Positions 1-6,303 of a stretch of DNA of 7,859 bases are shown here, piece by piece. Origin of the DNA: Cellvibrionales bacterium. GTDB lineage: Bacteria; Pseudomonadota; Gammaproteobacteria; Pseudomonadales; UBA7434. The notes under the pieces are model-generated. The model was not told the origin of the DNA. It saw only the letters and a list, made by a program, of their open reading frames with translations, and made no database searches. The DNA is taken from NCBI GenBank assembly GCA_018668095.1, contig JABIQF010000215.1, forward strand, positions 1-7,859, in the 5' to 3' direction. Each line of letters opens with the position of its first letter. Within the stretch, counting starts at the first letter, position 1. The translations under genes and the position numbers were made by a program.

Positions 1-2936
1 GAAAGACCTAAGCCCCATAATGGTGCGGTACGCCATTCAGCACCTGTCGCAATACCTTCACCAAGATTATCAGCTAAACCCGGCCCCATATCATGCAACA
101 ACAAATCGGTATAAGGATGAATGGTTTGACTACGTAATTCCGTCAATGGATGGAAATCACTGGTGGTCAGCGTCGCTTGGTGACAGCTTGCACAACCGGC
201 ATTGTCGAACAATGTTTCTCCCGTTGTATTCGCATAATCACGTCGTGCACCTACACCCAAAAGGCTAACGTACTTAACAAGATCACTAAGATCACTATCC
301 GATAATTCTGCACCCGATGATCCACAGGTCGTTTGCGCACTGCCGCAATCTGGCGTTGGGAACAAGCTGGTCATAACACCAATGTCGGTATTAAATGCTG
401 ACGCCGATTGATGCTCAACACTAAAGGTCGCCGCTTTGTAACCAAAGCGACCCAAACGTAACGCACCACTTACCGGATCGGTCACCAATGCCGCGCGACC
501 AGAAATACCATCGTTATTCGCATCATCTGGATCGGCCAATGCAAGAATCGTCGATTCTTCAACTGCTTCAAGTAAACCTAAGCCCACCAGCTGCGGTGCA
601 ATACGAGCCGAGAAACGCGCCGGTGTGCCGTTACTGAATACGTAATTGGGTGAACGTAAACCATTAGGTAATTCTGTCCATGGCGCAAGCGTTACTGTAC
701 CTTCTCCAGCACCCGATATTTGACTTGTCTGCAGTACACTGCCGATTAATGGATCGGGATTGCCATCGGCATCACCCACTTTAAAGACCCACTTGTCGAG
801 ACTACCGCCTACGTCGGCAACCAATGCACGGCCATTTCGAACGTGGCATTTTGCGCATGATTCATTAACGTAGTGATTACCTGCTTTACCCGCTTGCTGA
901 CTCCAAACAGGATTATCATTACGCTCATCATGAATGCCCGTTACAAAACTCGTATGGTGAACACGACGACCACGCACGAACGGCTGCGCATTAACATGAC
1001 TCAAATTAGTGGCCATTTGAATAAAGCGACCCGCGGGCTCTTCACTGTAGTTGTAGCCTAATGTGGTATCACCGCCTAACAAACCTGCGGCTGGAATTGG
1101 CGTACCATCATTTGTGCCCAGTGGGTCGGTCACGTTTCGCTGCCATTCAAAAGGTGCCAAACCTGGCGTACCTACAACGTAGAGGAAGCCAGTGCCGTAG
1201 TAGTTTTTACGTGCTCCCGCCGGTGGATTAATAAGGAATTGGCTAATTTCAAATTCCATATTCATGCCTACCGCTAAAGGCTCGTTAAACGTAGCTACAT
1301 TTTTCCATCGCTCAGTAATATCAACAGTGTATTTATATTGATTACCTGAGGAGCTGATTCTTTCAAAATTATTATTGAAGGTACCACTTTCAATTTCAAC
1401 GCCAGCAGGGTTGTAATGGAACTGCCCCGTAGTAGTGGTGCCATTAAACCAAACGCGGAATTCTTTCACGCCTAATCGGCTTTCAGTTATATAAGTTGCC
1501 CTAATAAGGCTTTGGCCATTAGGGACGTGATCTTCAAACTGAACCCGCGCTGTTCGGTATTCCCAATAATGCGCTAACCAATGATCGTAGTGATCGGAGT
1601 TATAGATATTATTAGGGTCGTAATAACCAATATCTTTCGCATGACGATCACGCCCACGATCACCAAAGCGAGTAACCACCACACCATCGGCTCTGACATA
1701 AGAAGTGGCTTGTTCCAGCGCTGTGGATGAGTTGTATAAAGACTCGATAGCCTCAACACCACTTAATGCTACCGTATGCCAAACGCCACCGGCGCCATCA
1801 CCGTTGTCATCACCGGCATTGGTATCACCAATATAGTAATAAAGGGGACGGCCGTTATAAGTGACTTGCTTACCGCCAGTGCGATTAATCGAAGATAAAT
1901 TGTTAACACCTGAAGCAAGGTCATCCTCAACCATTAAGGGCGGCCAACTCGTTGCACAACCGCCGTTGCAGTTACTGCTGCCTGGCGATGATAAATCATT
2001 ATCAAACACATAAAGGACAAAGCCCGGTTTAGATGACGCAGGGCCACCTACCAGTAAACCATTAGCTGTCGACACTTCAATACCATCAAGAACCACTGTG
2101 CAGCCATCAGGGCCTACAACATCACCGCTTGGTGTGTTGACACATTGATCTAAGCCATCGAGCACGCCATCATTATCGGCATCGCTAATAGCACAGCCAT
2201 TAACATTCACATTGCTGCCCGCGGGCGTATTAGGACAAGAATCGACGCTATCAATAACGCCATCATTGTCAGTATCAACCAATGCACAACCGCTGGCATC
2301 TACGTTCGCACCTGCTGCTGTATTCGGACATTGATCAATCGCATCATCTACACCATCACCATCGGTATCGGCTGGCGGCGCGGCGGGTATGCCATACACT
2401 TCCATCTCCCAGATGGAATAACCATAATAATTGCCTACTGGCCGAGAGATTCCGTACATGCGGACATAGCGGTAACTGCCACTCAGTGCCAAAGTATCTG
2501 TTCGTCGAACGCCGGCGCCGGGGTTCCAAGTGCCGCCAGAAAAAGTGGCTATTGAGTTAGTCCAGTTATTGCCATCTAGCGAGCCATCGATACGGTAGCT
2601 GGCCGCATTAGCGGCTTCCCACTTAATAATGACTTCAGATAATGTGTAATTAGCGCCTAAATCGAGTTTTAACCAGCTTGGATCTAAGCCGTGTTGCGAT
2701 TCCCAGCGTGAAGAGAGACTACCATCGACCGCTAATGCAGCCGAGCCGGCACCTGACACGGCACCCGATTGGAGAGCACTTGAGGTGGCTGTGGCCGAAA
2801 GTAATGATGGCTCAGCAGGAGGAGCAATAGGAATATGCGCAACTAATTGAATACGTGTGGCATCAGCGGCTAAAACACTGAAGGAAAGGATGATAGCCAC
2901 GCTTACAGCTAAGCTGCGAATATAACGGTTAACCAT
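1..2936 (-). CDS. Exported multidomain di-heme oxidoreductase (DUF1111/DHOR family), C-terminus cut by window edge
   Basis: The frame is open from the ATG at 2936 to the left edge, giving 978 codons with no stop. Residues 1-24 are a signal peptide (basic NRYIR, hydrophobic core, VLA-A cleavage). An F5/8-type C (discoidin-like) domain follows at about 45-182. Three thrombospondin type 3 calcium-binding repeats lie at 190-282. A PF03640-type secreted repeat (COG4315) spans about 300-388, with CNGGCATSWPPL and QVTYNGRPLYYY. A less recognisable aromatic-rich extension covers about 390-610. The DUF1111 core begins near 620, with heme motifs CAKCH (694-698) and CASCH (915-919), the block RIAPQLVGLGLLEA and RTAPLWGLG at 969-977. 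In the family such proteins are periplasmic or secreted di-heme, MauG/CcpA-like putative peroxidases; the substrate here is unknown. ATG 2936 is the first ATG after an in-frame stop at 2967-2969, but no clear Shine-Dalgarno precedes it. About 100 C-terminal residues are probably missing. Confidence 0.9.
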   Translation of the reverse strand, partial: MVNRYIRSLAVSVAIILSFSVLAADATRIQLVAHIPIAPPAEPSLLSATATSSALQSGAVSGAGSAALAVDGSLSSRWESQHGLDPSWLKLDLGANYTLSEVIIKWEAANAASYRIDGSLDGNNWTNSIATFSGGTWNPGAGVRRTDTLALSGSYRYVRMYGISRPVGNYYGYSIWEMEVYGIPAAPPADTDGDGVDDAIDQCPNTAAGANVDASGCALVDTDNDGVIDSVDSCPNTPAGSNVNVNGCAISDADNDGVLDGLDQCVNTPSGDVVGPDGCTVVLDGIEVSTANGLLVGGPASSKPGFVLYVFDNDLSSPGSSNCNGGCATSWPPLMVEDDLASGVNNLSSINRTGGKQVTYNGRPLYYYIGDTNAGDDNGDGAGGVWHTVALSGVEAIESLYNSSTALEQATSYVRADGVVVTRFGDRGRDRHAKDIGYYDPNNIYNSDHYDHWLAHYWEYRTARVQFEDHVPNGQSLIRATYITESRLGVKEFRVWFNGTTTTGQFHYNPAGVEIESGTFNNNFERISSSGNQYKYTVDITERWKNVATFNEPLAVGMNMEFEISQFLINPPAGARKNYYGTGFLYVVGTPGLAPFEWQRNVTDPLGTNDGTPIPAAGLLGGDTTLGYNYSEEPAGRFIQMATNLSHVNAQPFVRGRRVHHTSFVTGIHDERNDNPVWSQQAGKAGNHYVNESCAKCHVRNGRALVADVGGSLDKWVFKVGDADGNPDPLIGSVLQTSQISGAGEGTVTLAPWTELPNGLRSPNYVFSNGTPARFSARIAPQLVGLGLLEAVEESTILALADPDDANNDGISGRAALVTDPVSGALRLGRFGYKAATFSVEHQSASAFNTDIGVMTSLFPTPDCGSAQTTCGSSGAELSDSDLSDLVKYVSLLGVGARRDYANTTGETLFDNAGCASCHQATLTTSDFHPLTELRSQTIHPYTDLLLHDMGPGLADNLGEGIATGAEWRTAPLWGLGL
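2091..2369 (-). repeat. Three tandem thrombospondin type 3 repeat units inside the DUF1111 gene
   Basis: Three units of about 31 codons (93 bases) encode residues 190-282. Each carries a D-x-D-x-D-G-V-x-D calcium-loop motif followed by a Cys-x-Asn-Thr turn and a later G-C pair: DTDGDGVDD, DTDNDGVID and DADNDGVLD. The cysteines at 203/217, 234/248 and 265/279 keep the same spacing. Such repeats form rigid calcium-stabilised linkers in secreted proteins. Here they separate the F5/8 C domain from the PF03640-like and di-heme domains. Confidence 0.85.
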
Positions 2937-3237
2937 TTTGAAGCCCAAATTATTAATTTTTTTGTCTTATTAAATACGCCAGCCATAGCGAATTCGATTT
3001 ATTATTCATTTATTAGTCTAGCTGAAAGATCCCTATTTTGTTCAAATGACAGACACCAAAAGCGACAAAGCGGACCAAAAATGCCTTTAAAAAGGACTAG
3101 GGAATATCGTTAACATTAATTTTTTGTTAGAAATCTAACTTCATGCCTGCTTGGGCTGATCACTCTGAGCAACAGCGCTGCAAATGTTTATAGCCAAAAG
3201 CGCACATCGCTTGCCAAGCTCGCACCCAATAATCCCT
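2937..3237. other. Non-coding spacer upstream of the DUF1111 gene
   Basis: No convincing gene was found on either strand. It must hold the promoter of the leftward DUF1111 gene. A weak candidate -35 (TTGAAC, minus strand, 3040-3045) lies there, but no good -10 is seen at the proper distance. It also holds two small dyads: CCTTT-AA-AAAGG near 3084-3095, and GTTAGA-AA-TCTAAC at 3126-3139. Neither is followed by a T run in the direction needed for a terminator, so their role, possibly operator sites, is unknown. Confidence 0.5.
3126..3139. promoter_or_regulatory. Short palindrome, possible operator
   Basis: GTTAGA and TCTAAC are perfect 6-base inverted arms separated by AA, in an A/T-rich setting about 190 bases upstream of the DUF1111 start. 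The size suits a dimeric regulator site, but nothing links it to a known regulator. It could be chance. Confidence 0.2.
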
Positions 3238-3526
3238 TTATATTCTGTAAAACAGCGCCGCGTTAGCGTGCATTACCGCAGCCGCTGGCTCTTCGCCCAA
3301 GCAATCGATAATGTGTGAGATATCACTGTGTAAAAAAGGGCGTGTAAAAAATGGCGGACGCGCGCGTTGAAGGTAAGTCAGATCCAAACATTAGCGCATC
3401 AGGATTAGCCGAATACAGTTCACGTAATGCGATGGCAATATCAAAATTCACTCGACCAAAAACCGTTGCTTGAATACTGACGCCTTGCTCAACTAACCTC
3501 AACAATATCAAAAGTCCCGACATCAC
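3238..3526 (-). pseudogene. Remnant of a TIM-barrel amidohydrolase (COG3618/PF04909-like), C-terminal third only
   Basis: Translating leftward from 3526 gives LLRLVEQG, then VFGRVNFD, and then NPDALMFGSDLPSTRA. This last block is the C-terminal signature of metal-dependent amidohydrolase family 2 proteins, whose Asp in FG(T/S)DLPST belongs to the active site. That frame stops at 3323-3325, shortly after the motif. A neighbouring frame continues the family pattern as RARPPF, then HSDISHIIDCLGEEPAAAV and HANAALFYRI, and stops at 3238-3240. The reading frame is therefore broken between about 3328 and 3366, where a 14-base tandem duplication and a (CG)4 tract lie. The N-terminal two thirds, including the expected metal-binding HxH region, is not detectable upstream. 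The GTG/ATG at its nominal start has no ribosome binding site. I infer a dead gene fragment. A sequencing error could explain the frameshift but not the missing N-terminus. Confidence 0.8.
3328..3355. repeat. 14-base tandem duplication within the amidohydrolase remnant
   Basis: GTGTAAAAAAGGGC (3328-3341) is followed directly by GTGTAAAAAATGGC (3342-3355), with one mismatch. The length is not a multiple of three. The block adds about five residues compared with the spacing expected between the STRA and SDI parts of the family motif, so it probably arose after the gene was inactivated or helped to inactivate it. Confidence 0.7.
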
Positions 3527-3752
3527 TCACGCTTAAAATACTTTCGATAATTCTATTACATAAAACAGTAAGCATCTAAAAAGGTATAGGTAACCTTATA
3601 AAAAATAATAAGCAGAATAATATTTCCACTTTAAGCCGCCCTATAAAAATCAGTAACCATTCCAGCCTGCTCTATCAAAATATTTTTTTATAGACTTTAA
3701 AAAAATCCGCAAAAAAAAAGCGCAACACAAATTACCAATCACCGTTAAAAAC

Positions 3753-3782
3753 TTGAGCTTATTCTTGAATGATGTATATGAT
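3753..3782 (+). promoter_or_regulatory. Candidate sigma-70 promoter for the di-heme cytochrome/P450 operon
   Basis: TTGAGC (3753-3758) and TATGAT (3777-3782) are separated by 18 bases. The -10 box matches consensus at five of six positions and the -35 at four. Transcription would start near 3789, giving a leader of about 110 bases that opens with the hairpin at 3792-3809. The A/T tracts upstream are compatible with an UP-like element. This is a pattern match only, in an A/T-rich region where chance matches are common. Confidence 0.35.
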
Positions 3783-3791
3783 ACGCCACAC

Positions 3792-3809
3792 CCGAATAAG
3801 GCTATTCGG
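3792..3809 (+). promoter_or_regulatory. 7-bp perfect hairpin at the predicted 5' end of the operon leader
   Basis: CCGAATA and TATTCGG pair perfectly around an AGGC tetraloop. No T run follows on either strand, so it is not a typical terminator. If transcription begins near 3789, this would be a 5'-terminal stem-loop of the kind that protects mRNA. It could equally be a DNA operator just downstream of the promoter. Confidence 0.35.
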
Positions 3810-3885
3810 AAAATGGAAAGACCATCGCTCATTCATTAATACATGATTGCGATAAAATACATTGTGCAGGGATCGCATAACTTAC

Positions 3886-3890
3886 AAGGA
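3886..3890 (+). promoter_or_regulatory. Ribosome binding site that decides the di-heme cytochrome start
   Basis: AAGGA lies nine bases before the ATG at 3900. The earlier in-frame ATG at 3843 has no such sequence upstream and would add 19 residues ahead of the basic, hydrophobic N-terminus. The start at 3900 is therefore preferred. Confidence 0.75.
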
Positions 3891-3899
3891 ACACAAACC

Positions 3900-6230
3900 A
3901 TGAACGTTTGTAAGATCTGCGTCCGCCACACCTTCCGTACTTTTTTTCGCCGCTTTATTAAAATAGCGATTGCCGCTGCTCTATTGCTAGGACTCATTCT
4001 TGCCTTAGGGAAAGGCTATCAAATCAGTGATCGTGATCCTGAGCGAGGCGCTATTCCAATTAATAATGGCGCCATGAATGAAGACTATAAAACACCGGAT
4101 TATTTATCCCAAGGTTGGGATAATGCTGGCAGCTTATGGTTTTACAATACAACACAGGGTTCCGATTTAATTCCCTATGATTTTTTTATGGTGCTAGAAA
4201 AAATTGATAGTGTGTGTCCTTCTCCCGCTATTATTGATATGGAAAGTGATATTAGCCACTGTCTATTTAGAGCCAATGATAATATCGACCAATATCGCTA
4301 CCTACCACAAAACGCAACTCGCTTTAATCCTGACAGCCTGCCTGTTGGCTTTGTCAAAGATAACTATGACGGCATGGACTATGTTGGCTACACCTGCGCA
4401 GCCTGTCATACCGGCCAAGTGAATTACCAAGAAAAAGCCATTCGTATTGATGGCGGTCCAGCCATGGCTGACATGGTCAGCTTTTTAACCGACTTAGAAA
4501 TCACGCTGCGAGCAACACTAAATGATTCTGAAAAACGTAATCGTTTTATTCAAAATGTATTGCATCGTCATGATAAAGATACATTTACGAGTGCAGGCGG
4601 AAATTATGATTCTGCCGAAACGATTAAGAAAGATCTCGAAACATGGACCAATCGAATTGCGCTATACAACACAATTAACCACTCAACCACCGATTATGGC
4701 TATGCTCGACTCGATGCCTTTGGCCGCATTTATAATCGCGTACTCGAACATATTATTAATAAAGAGCAAGCCATTACACAAATGGCAATGGTGAAAAAAC
4801 CGGGGACGAACGAAAGCCTACTCAGTATTGAACACATTGATAAAGTGGTTGAAGGGCTAAACGATATTATTTTAGGTGAAGCCGGTTTTGAAAAAATTAT
4901 TGCTCGTTTACAAAGCCATCAACCTGGATACCCCGCACTTTCTGATGATGAATTATTATTGGTGAGAGAGCATATTTTTAATGAGCCCGATGCACCGGTC
5001 AGTTATCCCTTTTTATGGGATATCGCACAATCGGATTATGTACAGTGGAATGGACTGGCTGCCAATGCAGGCATTGGACCGCTAGGGCGAAATACTGGCG
5101 AGGTAATTGGTGTATTTGGAAAATTAGATTGGGCCGAAGAAAAACCCAGCCTCTCTAATTTCTTTCATCTCAATTTAGCCGCCTCTATTAGCGGACAAAA
5201 AAGTAAACGGCATTATATTAATTTTAAGTCGTCGATTGATAAAGTGAATCTAAAACGTTTGGAATCCCACTTAAGAGAACTGCAATCACCCATGTGGCCC
5301 GATGGCTGTAATAATTTAGATTCTGATGAACCTCCCTTTGATTGCTATGCCACACCAAAAGGCCAGCGCAATGTACAAATGGATGACGATGAAAGACCTA
5401 AAGATATTCTGCCCGACATTAATTTAGCTGAAGCCAAAAAGGGTCGCTTTATTTATGCTGAATACTGTCAATCCTGTCATGAAGTAATTGATCGCAGTGA
5501 TTGGGATAGAAAAGTCATTGGTAAAATGATGAAGGTCGAAGCGATTAACACCGACCCGAGTATGGCCGTTAACGGCGCCACTTATAAAGGCAGCTCGGGT
5601 AACTTTACTCATATTTATCAAGACACCGATGTGGGCCCAGTGATTCTCGAAGAGAATGCACCGGTAGTACAAACTCTCACAGCAGCTACGCGCGGCGTTA
5701 TTGCTACACGCGATTACGATAAAATGTTTTTACGCCGCTGGGGCGATTGGCTATATGCATTGGGTGGGTCGATTCTTGATAATGATATAAAAGCCAGTAT
5801 TAAAGTGGGTGATTACCAATCTGATTCAACAGCCCAACCTTACTCTTCTCTCATTGCTTATAAAGCGCGCTCGCTAAATGGTATTTGGGCAACAGGTCCG
5901 TTTTTGCATAATGGTTCGGTACCCACGCTTTATGATTTATTGTTACCGCATAAAAATGCGGATGATCCAACCTTTGATGATGAAGGCAACGCAATTGAAT
6001 ACCGTCCCACTGAGTTTTTAATCGGCGCTCGTGAATTAGACCCTGTTCGGGTAGGTTTTAAATCATCGGGTTATAACGGTTTTAACTACCAAACCGCAAT
6101 TGCTGGTAATGCCAATACAGGTCACGAATATGCCGCTGGCCGAACACCTCAATTGGGTAAAGATAAACCTTTACCCGCACTCAACAAAGCACAACGCATG
6201 CAACTGCTCGAATTTATTAAAACCTTATAA
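3900..6230 (+). CDS. Membrane-anchored di-heme c-type cytochrome, cytochrome c peroxidase/RoxA-like
   Basis: The protein is 776 residues from the preferred ATG. A basic N-terminus (RHTFRTFFRRFIK) leads into one hydrophobic helix at about 20-37 with no clear cleavage site, so it is probably a signal anchor with a periplasmic body. Covalent heme motifs are CAACH (166-170) and CQSCH (523-527). Other family-like blocks are GWDNAGSLWFYNTTQGSDL (about 72-90), a GGPAMADM stretch after heme 1, and LNGIWATGPFLHNGSVPTL (about 659-677), typical of di-heme peroxidase-like proteins. Family members reduce peroxide or, in the rubber oxygenases RoxA/RoxB, insert dioxygen into a hydrophobic polymer. Which applies here cannot be told. 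The 357-residue spacing between heme motifs is long for either group (about 200 in RoxA as I recall), which implies an inserted segment. It is the first gene of a likely operon with the downstream P450. Confidence 0.85.
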   Translation: MNVCKICVRHTFRTFFRRFIKIAIAAALLLGLILALGKGYQISDRDPERGAIPINNGAMNEDYKTPDYLSQGWDNAGSLWFYNTTQGSDLIPYDFFMVLEKIDSVCPSPAIIDMESDISHCLFRANDNIDQYRYLPQNATRFNPDSLPVGFVKDNYDGMDYVGYTCAACHTGQVNYQEKAIRIDGGPAMADMVSFLTDLEITLRATLNDSEKRNRFIQNVLHRHDKDTFTSAGGNYDSAETIKKDLETWTNRIALYNTINHSTTDYGYARLDAFGRIYNRVLEHIINKEQAITQMAMVKKPGTNESLLSIEHIDKVVEGLNDIILGEAGFEKIIARLQSHQPGYPALSDDELLLVREHIFNEPDAPVSYPFLWDIAQSDYVQWNGLAANAGIGPLGRNTGEVIGVFGKLDWAEEKPSLSNFFHLNLAASISGQKSKRHYINFKSSIDKVNLKRLESHLRELQSPMWPDGCNNLDSDEPPFDCYATPKGQRNVQMDDDERPKDILPDINLAEAKKGRFIYAEYCQSCHEVIDRSDWDRKVIGKMMKVEAINTDPSMAVNGATYKGSSGNFTHIYQDTDVGPVILEENAPVVQTLTAATRGVIATRDYDKMFLRRWGDWLYALGGSILDNDIKASIKVGDYQSDSTAQPYSSLIAYKARSLNGIWATGPFLHNGSVPTLYDLLLPHKNADDPTFDDEGNAIEYRPTEFLIGARELDPVRVGFKSSGYNGFNYQTAIAGNANTGHEYAAGRTPQLGKDKPLPALNKAQRMQLLEFIKTL

Positions 6231-6241
6231 CGATTTCAATC

Positions 6242-6274
6242 TGAGTTTATGGTTTTAAAAAAACCATAAACTCA
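6242..6274 (+). promoter_or_regulatory. Long perfect intercistronic hairpin between the di-heme cytochrome and P450 genes
   Basis: The arms TGAGTTTATGGTTTT (6242-6256) and AAAACCATAAACTCA (6260-6274) are exact inverse complements over 15 bases with a three-base AAA spacer. It begins 11 bases after the upstream stop codon. No T run follows, so classical termination is unlikely. Candidate roles are a 3'-end stabiliser or RNase processing point that sets the ratio of the two proteins, or a protein-binding palindrome. The upstream alternative P450 start at 6274 would sit on the last base of this hairpin, which argues against that start. Confidence 0.6.
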
Positions 6275-6291
6275 TGCAATTAACTCATGCA
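6269..6291 (+). repeat. Two direct copies of AACTCATGCA before the P450 gene
   Basis: AACTCATGCA occurs at 6269-6278 and again at 6282-6291, offset by 13 bases. The first copy overlaps the right arm of the hairpin and the second ends at the P450 ribosome binding site. This may be a small local duplication that created the spare ATG codons here, or a regulator or RNA-binding site next to the translation start. Confidence 0.4.
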
Positions 6292-6294
6292 GGA
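6291..6294 (+). promoter_or_regulatory. Ribosome binding site that decides the P450 start
   Basis: AGGA sits nine bases upstream of ATG 6304. The earlier in-frame ATG at 6274 overlaps the intercistronic hairpin and has no Shine-Dalgarno sequence. The start at 6304 removes ten residues. Confidence 0.7.
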
Positions 6295-6303
6295 AGCGTA
6301 AAA

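Larger units (their letters stand above)
3527..3842. other. A/T-tract-rich intergenic region upstream of the di-heme/P450 operon
   Basis: No gene is supported here. The stretch is rich in homopolymer runs: T7 at 3683-3689, A7 at 3699-3705 and A9 at 3711-3719. All lie just upstream of the best promoter candidate. Such tracts can bend DNA, bind nucleoid proteins or act as UP-like elements. A 60-codon minus-strand frame (3650-3832) lacks a ribosome binding site and resembles nothing known, so it is not annotated as a gene. Confidence 0.5.

Noticed and set aside
20..268. 82-codon plus-strand reading frame near the left edge
   Set aside because: It lies antisense within the DUF1111 gene, over the CASCH heme region, and has no family features of its own.
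2091..2369. CRISPR-like or other non-coding array suggested by the 93-base periodicity
   Set aside because: The period is coding: each unit translates into a thrombospondin type 3 calcium loop with conserved cysteines.
2282..2560. Overlapping plus-strand frames of 92 and 74 codons
   Set aside because: They are antisense to the F5/8 C and TSP3 coding region. Their His/Arg-rich make-up reflects the complementary codons of the repeats.
3650..3832. 60-codon minus-strand reading frame in the spacer upstream of the operon
   Set aside because: It has no ribosome binding site, its composition follows the A/T tracts, it overlaps the promoter candidate and hairpin, and it resembles no known protein.
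3843..3899. Longer N-terminus for the di-heme cytochrome starting at 3843
   Set aside because: No Shine-Dalgarno precedes 3843, whereas AAGGA precedes ATG 3900 at good spacing and the shorter form begins directly with a typical basic/hydrophobic anchor.
6274..6303. Longer N-terminus for the P450 starting at 6274
   Set aside because: That ATG overlaps the intercistronic hairpin and lacks a ribosome binding site; ATG 6304 has AGGA nine bases upstream.
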